Position numbers and translations under genes: made by a program. Under the pieces are notes generated by a model. That model was not told where the DNA came from, did not search any database, and saw nothing but the letters and a program-made list of their open reading frames with translations. DNA of 64,000 nt from positions 34,490,151-34,554,150 of the forward strand of contig LS997564.1 in assembly GCA_000469685.2 (NCBI GenBank). The letters are read 5' to 3'. This document shows positions 36,917 through 49,864 of the stretch, one piece after another. The DNA is from Haemonchus contortus. Its lineage: Eukaryota > Nematoda > Chromadorea > Rhabditida > Trichostrongylidae. The first letter of the stretch is position 1; every line of letters begins with the position of its first letter.

Positions 36917-39900
36917 ATGACTATACATTCTTCTTCTCGGGCAGCTGATCCTATTTCACCAGCTGAACAGGAGACAATCGATGTTCTTCGGTCTAGGTAT
37001 GACGATCACTTTCTCTAAGCGAAATTGTCCGTCCAATTTATCCAACTTATCCAGAATTAGAAGCTTCTCCACATTTACCCTGTGATTTTGCTTCATTATT
37101 TAAATTTATTTAGTTGATTTTTTAGTAAGTAATTTTGCAACTTCTGCTTTTATGATTTTGATTTACAACTTCTACTTTTCCACATTCAACTGAAATTGCG
37201 TTTGTTTTTTTTTATGTAGTGCCGTCTTTTTCCAAATTTGAACACAACATGATGCTTATATAACGAAAAGGCAACCTTGTCAAAGATAAACTTAAAGAAC
37301 CTCCAAGGTCCCACTTGACTTTGTAACTATTATCGTAGCTTATACAGAAGTCAATAGTTTTAATCGATGCTGTTCAAAGTCATCTGAGACGTTCTTGCAC
37401 GATACCTTAGCTTCCCAAACGGAATCCCGTCTTTTTCGCGTTGGCGTGCGCTTCTCCCACCTTGAACATCTTCCAATCTGACCGCCTCCAGTCACCATCA
37501 ACAAAATATAATACATCGCGGATACAAGTAATGGGCCTCTTCTCCCGTCTTCGCTAACCTTGATTATGCACCGTCTTAAAAATAGTCGGCCTTACCTCAA
37601 TCTCGTGGGGAGCGGGAGGGGAGGGAAGGGGGGTGGGGGGGGGGGGGGGAAATAGGTATCAAGTCATACCAGCCTTCATGTCTTTCAATAAGTATCTTTG
37701 TCTGAAGAATACTTACGCCCTCTTAGAGGTTTGTTTACAGCTTCAGAACTGCACCCTTGAACCCTTCGAGTGTTTCACCTAATCTTTCCAAGTTTACTAC
37801 AGTTAAAGCAGCCGTCCAACAATACTTGTTTCTGTTCCCGAATCAGCATTGCCATGAGTTCACCCCGCAGTTCCACCTGTCTTTCGATGTCCCTGCTATT
37901 CTCCACGCCTGCTGTCTGGGATGAAAGAACATTTGTCTGAAAGACAGTTCTGCTCCATCGACAAGATGGAAGACTTGACGATAAGGCGGCGAGCTGGCAT
38001 CGACTGGCAAAACTGCTGACTACAAAATTGCATCGAGAGAGATGGCGATTTTCAGAGGAAAACAGGGCCGTCATCAAGCTCAAACTAACCTTACCCTACA
38101 AATAATCGAAAAAACAGGTTGTTGATATCTTAGAAAAATATAAGAATATCTTTATTGAGATTGTCGCCGTACGCATATTTCTAAATACATATGTACATAC
38201 CATTAATAAAATTCTAGTCTGAAATTCAAAGCTGTCCTTCTTTTCAGGCTGAACGAATGTATGAAAAAAATCCCCGATGATCTCGACACCGATCTGAACT
38301 TAGTGCGATGGATTCGCGGACATCAAGGGAACCTCGACAAAATATGCACGGTAAATTAACTAAATAATTCGAAATGTTTTCATGAAGAATCGCTCATTCG
38401 ATGAGCTCACTAAAACCCATAAGTTAGGTGTTACTCAGTGAAAAACTGACTCTACACAAGGTTTTGAAGCTAATACTGCCCCTGGATGCATTCGCTTAGC
38501 ATAAGCTGAATACCCATTCAATCACTATTTCAATTCCAAGTGTGGGCCAAACCTGCGGATCATTCCAAGAGCTTATCAAATGAAATCGCACTTCTAAAGT
38601 TCCCAAACATTAAGCGTTCCTCTTTGAATGTATTACTTACAGATTTTGATTAAATTTGAATTCAGAATTTCACCCAGTACGTGAGCTCACGTAAGGCCGC
38701 TGGATTCCTTGGACGCGACCTCCCAGAAAGGTGAATGAATGATCAGGCTCATTTTCGTCAAGTTCAAAGTTATCAAGTTGTTCATCGAACAATCAGAATG
38801 TAATTATTATGTCAAAGATCTGAATTTCCTAAAATTTAAATTCAAAAATAAGCATAATAAATTTGAATGGAGCTAAATATAATTAATACCGAATCAATTA
38901 TTGATCTATTTTCAGGTACTTCGAAATGCCACAAATCAAACCTTTTCTTCCTTTTATCGCATCATCTCGCCTAGCTGATACAGTATGGTCTGAAGAACAC
39001 AATGCTTTCATGTTCGTTGAACGAGCATGGGCTCAGCCAAAGGAGGTATGCATTTGACTAATATATTATAGTTATTTCACATGATTACTTTAATTCTATT
39101 GTTTTTTATTTTTGTTTAATTCCTACAAAATAAAAATCAAATTTATTTCAGTTCATAAAGACATTCAAAGCCAGCGATTACTTAATACACTGTTTTGGCT
39201 ATTCAGAATTGTTACTGCAGCTCATGCTGGAGTAAGTTAATTGTTTTTTATTGAATTTTATTTGTGATTCATTTCTGACATCATTAATTAGAAGAATTAT
39301 AAAAAAAGTAAGCATGTTATGAGAAAATGATATCGCACGTCTATCCTCTACTTGTGTTAAACCTGGCCCGCCGCCCGCATTTCTTCCGAATTCGGATGCT
39401 CAGGAGCAGGAGAACAAGGGTTACGAATTTTCACACGCACAAATTCGTGGGCTAAATACACACACACATACACACTCATACATATACAAACACATACACA
39501 CAACACACACATACCCTGACATACTTTGCGAAGCTCAGGTCATGTATGATATGTCTAAGACACTTCGTTCATTTCTCACTTATTCTGATTTGACTGCCTC
39601 AGATTACCAGACTGCTTATCTCGCGCACGCTCGCCTTTCCTGGGCGCAGTTCTGTCCTGTCATGTACGTCAGTGTGCCTATCTCTGCATTCGACCTCTGC
39701 ATTCCCTCCGCATTTAAACACCTCGGTCCAAGAAAATAGTGGTTCAGGATTTCCAGTCAGACACATTTTCGCGCACGCCCCACCCCTTGTAGGAGAAGTC
39801 CAGTCTCATCCTGCCGCCACTATTCTTACCCAATTTGCACGTTCTAGGTCAAAAGGATTAAGAGTTGTGAATGATTGGACCCACACCCGATACGCACACC

Positions 39901-42900
39901 ACATATACAAACTCACAAACACAGATATACACACACACACAAATACACACGCTGGCAGACCATATTACGGGTCCGGGAACTTCCCCCTAACATGGCGTCG
40001 CACATACCGCACCCGCCGCCTATCGCAGGATTGCGATGGAAGATTGGAGCGCGCAATTTGTGAGGTGGGGAGTCCTTTAAACATTTGAATTGGCCGGCCG
40101 CCCTCTTCAGTTCCAATGCGATTCTGATCGTCGTTTATATAGGAGGATTTATTTTAATTAATCAAGTCTAACAAACATGAAAACTAAAAAGAAACAGAAG
40201 AAAAAACGATAAAATCCAATGAAAAAGAAAGCCAGTCAAGGAAAAATTTCGCGTCCTATCGATTGGCGGGGTACGGTAATTGCAGTGAAATTTGCCGCAT
40301 GCCGCAAGGGAGGATGCCGCGATAGGGGAGAAGTTCCGTTACTCCCATCTTACACACTTACAAGGAAGGTCTTCCAGGGCGTGGGACGCTTTTCGAAAAT
40401 GGTTTTTTGCATGGTATAGGGGCATGAGCACTGAGTACAAAACTATGGTTCCATTTCCGGTAAATGGCCTTCTGAATGCCAAAAAATGACTGAAAACGAT
40501 TTTGTCAGAAATCACCGTTTTAACCCACTCAGCGTCGTTTGTTTCATTCATGGCGTCGACTGTCCGTACGGTAGAAGGCGCCAGTTGACTGCGCATTTAA
40601 AATAACGTGAAAGGTAGCCAAAAAAGGTGACCACATGTTGAAAACTGCGGGGAAGTTTCATATAGGCTCTCCACGGTTAAACTGCTAGCGGCGTCGGATG
40701 GTGTGGTGGATAGCGATGTGGACTTCGAGGAGGGACGACTAGGATGGGTTGATGGTTCGGGAACTCCGTGCTTTGCCGTTTTTGCATTTAATGTTGCCAC
40801 CTCCAGATCGGCTCCATATTGCACCAGGGACAAGCAAGTGCCTGACTGGTCATGGTCGTGACCAGGACCAGCCAGGCACACCTCTAGAAACCGTTAGAAT
40901 CTGTTGTGTGGAGCGCTATCAGGGGAGGAGCTTCTAGGCTTCACACTTCCAGGAGTATAAAGGTGCCTCTTAAATTCACACTAAATAAGTGTTGTAATGG
41001 GGGTCCGAACCCTATAATACGGTTCCTATTTGATGGAAGCTGTCCTCGACCTCGTTCGTCAATGCAAAGACAACAGGATTACCGATTCCGACCTTCCTCC
41101 TGGCGTCCACACGAACACCTGTGGGAGAACCAATCAGACTCTCTTTCGATTCATCTTCTTGCTGAAGCATCCATGAGCATTAGGCTTGATATAGAAAGCT
41201 GTCAGTCCTGAAGGAAGTCATTCTAGCGCCTATCACTAGATGATGACTAGATGAAGGGTTTCGGCGATACCCGTTCCCAACCTACGATCCCCTAACTTCT
41301 CGTCCGTATAAAAGGCTGGCAGGACACGAACAAGAAGGACATCGCTGAAGTCGAGGTGACTGCAGAAGATGAGTGACTGATCGTGAGGAGAAAAAGAAAT
41401 GGAGATGACTAACCAGAACTGTGGACAAAAACCCTTCAACGGCGCGAGATCAACGCTAGGGTAGAAAACGGTGAAATCATCGAAATTAGATGAGCCTTTC
41501 ATCAGTTTGAAGGAATTCGGTCGAATGAAACAGCAATCAAACCATTACTGTCCATAGCATTAATTGTATGGACTGTGCAATGTCCATACAATGTCCGAAG
41601 ACCAGATGATATGATGTCGAGCTTTTTGACTACAAACTACGTGAGGAAGTTGAGGGAAGGAGGTAGGAAAGGAGGACTCGGAGGTAGGAAGGGAAGACTG
41701 GTAGTGTTGAGCCTGGAAGCTCCTTCACTGATAGATTCACCACACAACAGATTCTAACAGTTTCTAGAGGTGTGCCTGGCTGGTCCTGGTCACGACCATG
41801 ACCAGTCAGGCACTTGCTTGTCCCTGGTGCAATGTGGAGCCAATCTGGAGGTGGCAGCATAAAATACAAAAACGGCAGAGCCTGGAGTTTCCGAACCATC
41901 AACCCATCCTAGTCGTCCTTCCTCGAAGTCCACATCGCTATCCACCACACCATCCGACGCTGCTGGCAGCTTAACCGTGGAGAGCCTATATGAAACTTCC
42001 CCGCACCTTTCAACATGTGGCCCCCTTTTTTAGCTACCTTTCACGTTATTTTCAATGCGCAGTCAACTGGCGCTTTCTACTGTACGGACAGTCGACGCCA
42101 TGAATGAAACAAACGACGCTGAGTGGGTTAAAACGGTGATTTCTGACAAAATCGTTTTCAGTCATTTTTTGGCATTCAGAAGGCCATTTAGCGGAAATGG
42201 ACCATAGTTTTATACTCAGTGCTCATGCCCCTATACCATGCAAAAAACCATTTTCAAAAGGCGTCCCACGCCCCGAAAGACCTCCCTTGTTAGTGACTTG
42301 TGGGATGCGTCACGCAACCGAATTCTTATTGCGATCCTGGAGCGCACTTCTGTACCCTACGCGTAAAGGATCGGTTCCATCCGCCATTTCACTGTAAATT
42401 TTCCCGTCTCTATAAGCGCCACTGTCACTGACTCACCAGACAACCATCACGGTTCACTTTGAATCCCTAGTCAGTTCCAATGAGTTCGACCTAGTTGTTC
42501 CTAATGAGTGGAAACTTTTCGGTGAACATTGGTCGTTATCATGGTTTCAGCTAATACTCCCTTTCCTGTTTCTGCTTCTTGAGACGCTTTCTTCAGACGT
42601 GAACGAAAGCAGTCCAAGGATCGCGGTCCAGTTCAGTTCATTGTGATTTTCGATCTTGCAACTGTCAACATAACCGATTACGTGAATCCCTTGAGCGGTT
42701 ATATGAAACTATGGCAGCTACGATCCGAGCTTTGGCAAGAGTGGTAAGAACTCCTAGATTTCTCTTCTTGGATTCAATCCCTTCACTCTTCGATAGTGCA
42801 TAGGGAAGGAAAGGTGGCTCAAAAAATGCAGAGGAGTGTGTTTTCACGTTACACATTACAAACCATTGAATGAGCTCAGGCATCCACCTTAACTTGCCCA

Positions 42901-45900
42901 CCCTGGCCACCCAGCTGCCTCATTTAGGACCTCTATTTCAGGTATCCCGAAGTTGTACAACGGATTTATCTTCTTAATCCTCCACGACTTGTCAGTCTTT
43001 TGTGGAAAATCGCTCGACTGTTCCTTAATGAAAACAATCTACGAAGGATGGAAATTGTTGGCGATAACGATATGACCAAATACATGAATAGTAAATTCGT
43101 TCCCAAAGAGTATGGAGGTCGGCCTTCTCAGTTTCTTGCTTAGTTTTTTGCCTTTTTTGAAATCTGGTGTTCGCTCCTTCAGTAAGTAAAAATATTTATT
43201 AACAATTTTGCTCACTTGATTTCCTCATTTCCCTTTGATTTTTTGTAGTATTCACGTTATAGTATTGAGTAATCTCGGAACTGCACCAGAGCTAATTGGC
43301 GACATTCCCGCTGTGATTATAGGATCAAGAGTCTAGACAAGTGACAAGGAGGGGGGAGATGAAGTGTAGGCCAATATGAGCCACGAAGTCCCTCTTGAAA
43401 TCAATACAGTTACAAGCTTGCTCGAGAGTAATCGATTTGATATTTCCACCAAATGGGACGAAGTCAGCAGTGGGTCAGACCTAACAGCAGTGAAATTCTA
43501 CTCCACTGCTTCATTGGCCAAACCAAACTAGACTCCCTTGGATCGAAGGAGTATCGGACTTCCGATACCCGAGAATTTTCCTAGCGGCTGACGGTATCGC
43601 TAAGCAGGCTGTGGGCTGAGAAGGCTCGATTCAATGAGGTATGGATGATATGGAAGGGCGTATCGTCTGCGATCGACGATGCCCTAAGGCCTCAAGAAGA
43701 GGCGTACAGTAATGAGGCCCTTCACATCGGCGAGTGCTGACTCGTAAACAGGAAGCATGAGAAGCAATTCAAACGAGCACGTTAAGATGAACTTGAGGTT
43801 GGACCTGATTGAACTAGGAAAAAAATAAGGCGTGAGACGGTTTTGCGAACAGACCCTGTTCACCCGATGATGGGAGAGCAGTGCTTGTTACAGTAAGCCG
43901 GGGAAAGCCATAAGAAAAGCAGTGAAGTTAAAAGCTTAGGATAACCCACTACGTCTAGATGAAAAAAAAGATCAAGAAGAACCTTTCCGAAGTCAAAATG
44001 ATGGCAGAAGATACAAAAAATAGAACGAAGGAGCCACAATCCATAGGAACATTGAGCCCTATCGTTATACGGGATTGGGAGTAGGGATAAGAAAGGAAGA
44101 AACACTTGGAGTTAGAACTATATTGCAAAAATTGCAATACACTGGGGAAGCAGTCAGTGTAGAAAGCTCTCTGTCTTGTTTTACTACCCGTCCGGAAATA
44201 GTCTATAGTGTCGAAGGCGTGTCTGAATTTTCCGATCCTCTGTTCCCCTGTCCTGATGCCATAAAACAAGTGCTGGGCTTTGAGGCCGAAGTGAGTGAAA
44301 ACAATACAACCAATAAAAATTCCTGTTATAAACGATAACCGGTCTGTTCAGGTGATTTCGTCAACAAAGATATGCCAGGTGATGAGTCCGGAGTCAGTAT
44401 ACGGCGTAAAATCACCGCAGCCGATTATTATCAAGCATATCAGCATTATGTCGTTCGAGGTGTACAACGGCCAAAACCTGCTAAAAAGGTTAGTTTTTTC
44501 GAGGAAAAGCTCTAAATCTGAAGAAAAGCTGAGCAACTTGTAGGGACCTTAAGGACAGCTCACGTTCAAGATGCACGTGTAGGTAGCAAATAGGAAGTGA
44601 ACGTCCAACAATGAGGAAACGGCGCTTTTTTGAGGCCCATTCACTTCCCCATCGATACGCAGACCGAAAGGTCGCACCCGCCTATCCGCCCAATCACCAC
44701 TTTTAGCAATAAGCAGTTTAGAATTGAGATGAAAAGATCTGAAACTTGATATTCAGTTCACATCTTTAATTGTTACAAAGGCACAACCCACGATATTAGT
44801 GGATTTGAAGAATCAGATGATACTGTAACATTGTCCAAAAAAACGACTTTGATAGGGCGCTATGACAGCTCCAAATACGGTTTGGCCGACGTACACCCAA
44901 TAACGGCTGTGTTCTGACGATCTTGTTGAGGCTGCGTCATTCACAATGACGCGTTAAGACGCCGACGAATAGTGCGCTAATGCGAGAGATATTCAGACGG
45001 ATACAAACACACAATCTCGTACAGCCCTCTTTCTTACAAACTTTTTGAGCTTTATATCTCTTGAAAATCGCTGACTTTTGCGAGCCTTATATTTTTTGAA
45101 GTTCGCTGATTTCCTCTGTCAATCTTGCACTATTCTGCACCATGACATCCATTGTTTCAAATAAGCTAAATACCCAAGAATTATCTCGCGCTGTGCCTTT
45201 ACGACAAGCTCTCATAAAGACACTAACACAAATAGCTTTCAAATATTTCATCTCTACATTCGAATCAGATTTAGGCGTCTCTTTGGGAGAATTCACTTGA
45301 AATCTACTTGAAAGATGACGAAGTATATGTCTATCGATGAAAAAATCGTTTATTTCCATCATAATTTTTGTAAATTGTCAATAAAATCTCGACTAACGGG
45401 AAAATGAGAGCTATGGGTAAGAACTAAAAAATTACTTTGAACCCAAACCGTTTTGAACACGTATAACTATTTGACCATTACTTTATAAAGTTCGTGTCGA
45501 TATCGTTGATTTATGTTTTGAAATAGCAAACCAACATTCAGGATCTCCTACCGGGTGAGCACTTCACTATACCGATCATAGTACCGGATGGTAAAAGCCT
45601 TTTATGGGATTTTGTGTCAAGTGGCGAAATTGAGTTCTACATTTATAAGGACAAGGTATGGTAACTTACGCAGTATGCAAAATACTTATTATAAGCGATC
45701 CGATAAATGACATTTTAACAGTTTATGCATTAATTACTCTGCGAAGAAAGTCAGAAAGACAGTATTCCAACCCATTTCTGTAACCATAAGATTCCTAGAA
45801 TGGAAATCAAGAAAAACGAAGTCTACCATGCAAAACAGGCAACCTGATAACTTATGTATCTACTATAAGGAAGTGGAAATCCAAAAATGAACAATTTTCC

Positions 45901-46695
45901 CCCTTTACCATTTACTGCCACCGAGGGAAATGCATTCGAATGATTTGAATACTCGAATGGAGAACGCATGCACGGCTCATCTCAAACAAGTTCTCACTGC
46001 AGAACACTTCTCGCCTTGCTAGCACTATCAGGAGCCATGAGGCGCCAACTATCTTCATGATTGACACCATTTGGATTAACAGTTCCTTTGGGATGCGCCA
46101 TGAATTACGCCTATTCAAAATGGGAGAACAGAAGAGTGGAGAAAAACCATCGGTATCTATCAATCTCTTTTTTGGGATGCGTTACTGCATCCGATGAACA
46201 AGTTAGCGCTTTCTTCTCCCAGACGTATCTGGCACCAATTTAGTGACCCCAGAGGGTCCAGAGACTGCTGGTTTGGGCGAATAGCAATAGGAGATTCCAA
46301 CCATGGACCGTGCGTGTGTGATGCGTGGGTGACTGCTCCAACTTCGCTACAATTTTAAACATAACAAATCTTAATGTAAACAGATTACAAACTTATCACT
46401 TTCAATAAACATGAAAGGCGTTACCGCCATGCCATTTTGAGTCACACGCCGCGTGCGACATACTCGCGTTCTCGTGAACTGTCTACATACACACGAATCT
46501 GTTTGAACGGATTGGAAATTGCTCTTTTTCCAGGACGAGCAACAATTGGTGTATCCCCGCTTGCGATTGATTACTTCAAAACTTCCCGAGGAAGGCACCT
46601 TGCCGAATTTGTCAGGCGGTGAATATTCATTTGTGTTTGTAAACCATGGCTCTTTCTTCACAACAAAATTGGAATATGCTATCACTATTGCTTAA
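36917..46695 (+). CDS. CRAL-TRIO (SEC14-like) lipid-binding protein with C-terminal GOLD domain
   Basis: Ten exons join in frame: 36917-36996, 38248-38350, 38666-38730, 38916-39045, 39152-39231, 42597-42743, 42942-43117, 44352-44488, 45527-45655 and 46534-46695, giving 402 aa. Residues about 28-70 form the helical CRAL-TRIO N region (DLNLVRWIRGHQGNLDKI). Residues about 80-250 form the lipid pocket (FVERAWAQPKEF, GPVQFIVIFDL, WYPEVVQRIYLLNPP, FVPKEYGG). Residues about 290-402 are the GOLD beta-sandwich (IPIIVPDGKSLLWDF, GEYSFVFVNHGSFFT). Animal relatives (SEC14L family, C. elegans ctg genes) bind lipids or other hydrophobic ligands in the cytosol and at membranes. No signal peptide is seen, as expected. 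Nothing is truncated. Introns 1, 5 and 7 exceed 1.2 kb, and intron 5 carries a foldback element. Orthology to a specific family member cannot be decided from this view. Confidence 0.95.
37779..37915 (-). other. Probable exon of an unidentified minus-strand gene, inside intron 1 of the CRAL-TRIO/GOLD gene
   Basis: On the minus strand a strong acceptor (TTCTTTCATCCCAG) precedes 137 nt of open sequence. The sequence has protein-like composition (ERQVELRGELMAMLIREQK, then LDGCFNCSKLG) and a good donor (ATTAG|GTGAAA). The predicted peptide is helical and charged, with a Cys pair; I do not recognise it. If real, its gene overlaps the CRAL-TRIO/GOLD gene on the opposite strand. I could not find an unambiguous partner exon. 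Confidence 0.45.
39420..39960. repeat. CA-rich microsatellites flanking an inverted diverged copy of the 128 bp unit
   Basis: CACACA/TACACA tracts at about 39458-39515 and 39885-39952 bracket a segment (39760-39880). Read on the minus strand, that segment resembles the 128 bp unit: TTCTAGGTC, ATTCTTACCCAATTTG, ATCCTGCCGCC and CGCCCCACCCCTTGTAGG occur in the inverted order. This is intron 5 of the CRAL-TRIO/GOLD gene. Confidence 0.6.
40280..42400. mobile_element. Foldback element with ~0.7 kb inverted arms in intron 5
   Basis: The left arm (about 40280-40955) and right arm (about 41715-42400) are long near-identical inverted repeats. For example, GGTATAGGGGCATGAGCACT (left) is matched by AGTGCTCATGCCCCTATACC (right), and CCAGCCAGGCACACCTCTAG by CTAGAGGTGTGCCTGGCTGG. 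The outer ends are more diverged than the inner parts. The ~760 bp centre has no transposase-like frame. The element accounts for most of the 3.4 kb intron and is spliced out with it. I could not define its termini or target duplication exactly. Confidence 0.8.
43300..44340. other. Intron 7 of the CRAL-TRIO/GOLD gene with unidentified repeat-like sequence
   Basis: About 43310-43830 has the compositional look of a decayed retroelement (many GAAG/ATGAG blocks, short frames with stops), but I found no diagnostic motif. It is intronic in the model above. Confidence 0.35.
46185..46345 (-). repeat. tRNA-derived SINE, copy 4, in the last intron of the CRAL-TRIO/GOLD gene
   Basis: It shares CTTTCTTCTCCCAGACGTAT, then CTGGCACCAATTTAGTGACC, and a degenerate B box (GGTTGGAATCTCC on the minus strand) with the copies at 23.3, 25.8 and 33.1 kb. 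Orientation is minus in all four. Confidence 0.6.
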
Positions 46696-49600
46696 ATATT
46701 ACTATATCGCATAAATATTCACTAGAAGATACTGTGTTCACTATGAAGCCAGATATTCATAAATAAGTATCCTATTTACTTCTAATATAAATAATTGTAA
46801 GCATGAATGGTGAAGTGGCTGAAACTATCGCGCATCGCCCTTACAGCCAATGGACAAGTCCGGTTAGTAATCAAGCAAGCCAACGTGATTAAGCAGCCTT
46901 CCCAAAAAAACTTAAAACATTGGCCCTTTGCCAAGTCATACAAAACGCCAATAAGATCTTTTGAGCATTTCGGAGGAAATCGAAGGCGTGGCAATTCCAC
47001 GAGGACGAAAAGATAATAAAACATCTGCACTACTCCACTTCAAGTAACGCTATTACCAGATCCTAGTAATTTCTATTGGATTCAGTTTCACCATTCCTCC
47101 CCCAAAGCAAAGCTTCTCATAGAGCACAAGTCCACTCAATAAGTATTACTTCGAACCTTATTATTACAATCTTTAATTACATTTTGAGGGGTCAAGTAGA
47201 GAATAGTCGATAAAGTTGTCCATCATCAGCAACCAATTCAATTACATTTTTTCTAATTCTACATTATATAAAGGCTTTTTCACCAAGGACATTCTTTGAA
47301 GAGAACTCTGCCCCCCCCCCCCTTAAGGTTACCCTTGTGTTCTAGGAGCTGCTGACAGTCTTACACACAGATCTGGTACCGAGAGCGCAATTCTTCCTGA
47401 AACATTCCACGATGGGTCTCGAGCGGAGGATCCGGTCGTGTTTGATTCTTGGCCTAGCCTTTCTTTGTCCGACGCGACCGGAACGTAGTGCGAAATGCAA
47501 ACAGAATAGTAACTGAATGCGCTTTTGATCTGCCGGAATCATGTGAAAGGATTAAGGACGCGACAAGATTTCGGAAACCGGATATGAAAGAAACATGATG
47601 AACTGTAGTGAAAGAACCATGATAAACTGTAGGGAATATTATTCAGAGGGGCTATAACATTTCATATCCATTCACGTCATCGGTAAAAAGAATTAGCTTC
47701 CCCATCTCTATAAAATCAGTCAGTAAGAACCAACTAATTTTCGACGAAGCGCCATGCAGGTAACTTTACATTCTGGATCGCACAGTCAGTCGAACTCTAC
47801 TGGGCCTCAATCCGTCTCGTTTAATAGGGCACAGACCCTATATGAGCCACAGTCGATAGAAAACTACGAACATCTATGTAGTACGATGCCCTAGGGGTCC
47901 ACAATAGGAAACTTGACAGCTGAAAAATACGAAAACCTTTTCCGAAGAAGTCTGAGGACTCTACAGTTGTTCTAATACAACTGCCAAGATTCGAAGCGGA
48001 GCCAGGGTTTTTTAGAAGAATACCGATACGAGTAAATTTGCTGGCTCTTGAATATCCTATAAGTCCAATGGTCTCATCCAAGCAGGTTTACATGGTAGAT
48101 CAGTTGATAGGTTATTCAACATCTCAACATTCAAAGGGTTGAATCGGAAATACGTTCTCGTCCATAAGGTGAGCCTAGCCGACTGGGACGGCACCACTAC
48201 ATAACACAAAGAGCCATCTATGATTTACTCATGGCCTTTCCAGAAGTGACTGCTCTTTAGTAGTTTACAAACATTATTGTAGTAAAACTGTCATTGACAA
48301 CTCCATGTTGACCAACACATTAGCGGCTGAACATGCTGTACGGTGTCGAAGGACAATTTTTTTAACCGGGAACTCGATCTATCTTGTATCCGTAGAATAA
48401 TCAAGTTTTTGCTAATTAACACTTGACATTATGTTTAAACACCTTCAAGTGAGTAAACCAGAGTGGAAATGGAGTCAAATTTTTAAATCACAAACAATAA
48501 CCGTACGTGAACCAAGTGTAGCAATACATAAATAAAAAACATGAAGCCAAAACCGGATCCATTGTTTTCTATGGAAGATGTATTTTTCTTTTGAAAAAAA
48601 ATATGAGCACCTGATTGCTTCAATCAGGTGCTCATATTTTTTGCTGCTTACTGCTCTTGGAAAAGCTTCATGTGTATAACTATATCCAGCAAAATTTTGT
48701 GAACGAAATTGAGGACAGGATAATATTGTATTTATCCTCTTTTGAAGGATCGAAATATCGGAAGACGAAAATTTCGTGTCCAGTTGACTGTATCAAGAGA
48801 GATTCTAGTCACATTATGAACTTTGAAACCAACTGAAAATCTCTATTCGTATCTCAGAAGCGGAACGTATCATACACAAATTCATCGTGGGGAAACTATT
48901 CTGAGTCCAGCGGCTCTGCTTATGCTCAGTGGCAACATAGGTTACATAAAATGAAGCATAAAGGACGGAAGGGCTACAGGATGTTTAGACCAGACTTTAA
49001 AAAACTTGATTATACTCAATTCGCGTCAGCTGTGCTCTTTTCACAAGTGCCGCTATGAATTGGAACACAACCCTGTTTACATGGATGTTTACATGGCTGT
49101 TGTTTCGACGGTCAGTGGAATGTTTACCGTCCTCCATCGGCAACATTCCCGAACGAGCAGCGTCCAAACGATCGAAAATGAACATGAAAGCGGAAATGAA
49201 GGAACAACTACAAATCATGAACTTTCAACCAACCATGTGAAAAGTACCACGCTTTTGGATTGGGCTTGAAACTGGTGTCCGTGCTAACCCTCGGACCAGA
49301 CAAAGGCTTGGAAACGTTAATCGGTAATGTGTCAATAGGAGCTACCTCTTTTGAAAACCGTGCTTCTTCAGCCTACGTATAAATGATGTAGCCACCATAT
49401 GGGACCTTTTTGAGGCAAGAGCAATTCTACTCATCTCAAATTCTTTCCTTGCTAATTTGGCGGAAGCTACAGGGCTCACAGCTACTGGCTTCCACATGGA
49501 TCTTGGCTGTCATACTCCCTGAGCACGTGCCTCTCTCATAGCCCTTTCTCAAAGAAACGGATGGCTCTGTTGAGCTACGAGAGATAAGATCCCCAGAACA

Positions 49601-49820
49601 TCCACACGAGCCTCTTACCTCGAGCCACTGTGCTAAATCCACCCAGCCCAAACATCCCATTATAAAAGGTTTTCAAGGCATTTAAAATACTGAGCTCAGT
49701 CATCGCGTGCGGTGGCCGCGTCCGGCATCGCGTAATTTTAGTTGTTGTGTGCATGCGTTCTTAACGATGACGTCGCAACGGCTCCGAGGAGAGGTGTGGC
49801 GGTATGTTCCTCTACGACGC
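46696..49820. other. Intergenic, no gene seen
   Basis: Holds a poly-C run near 47311-47322 and the perfect hairpin at 48596-48642. Short frames on both strands (such as 47342-47542 minus and 48997-49269) have no motifs and no good splice pairs. Confidence 0.4.
48596..48642. repeat. Perfect 22 bp inverted repeat with a 3 nt loop
   Basis: AAAAAATATGAGCACCTGAT plus TG forms the left arm (48596-48617), CTT is the loop, and 48621-48642 is its exact reverse complement. The flanks do not extend the pairing. It could fold as an RNA hairpin or DNA cruciform. Such a short loop and perfect stem do not look like a typical microRNA precursor. Confidence 0.9.
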
Positions 49821-49829
49821 TGCCGCCCA

Positions 49830-49836
49830 TATAAAA
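49830..49836 (+). promoter_or_regulatory. TATA box of the EB-module gene
   Basis: TATAAAA lies 29 nt before the ATG at 49865 in a GC-richer context, leaving room for only a very short 5' UTR. Confidence 0.6.
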
Positions 49837-49864
49837 GTGGTCCGGTCGCGGAAACGGACAACAT

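Noticed and set aside
48596..48642. microRNA precursor
   Set aside because: The stem is perfectly paired with a 3 nt loop and only 47 nt long, unlike animal pre-miRNAs.
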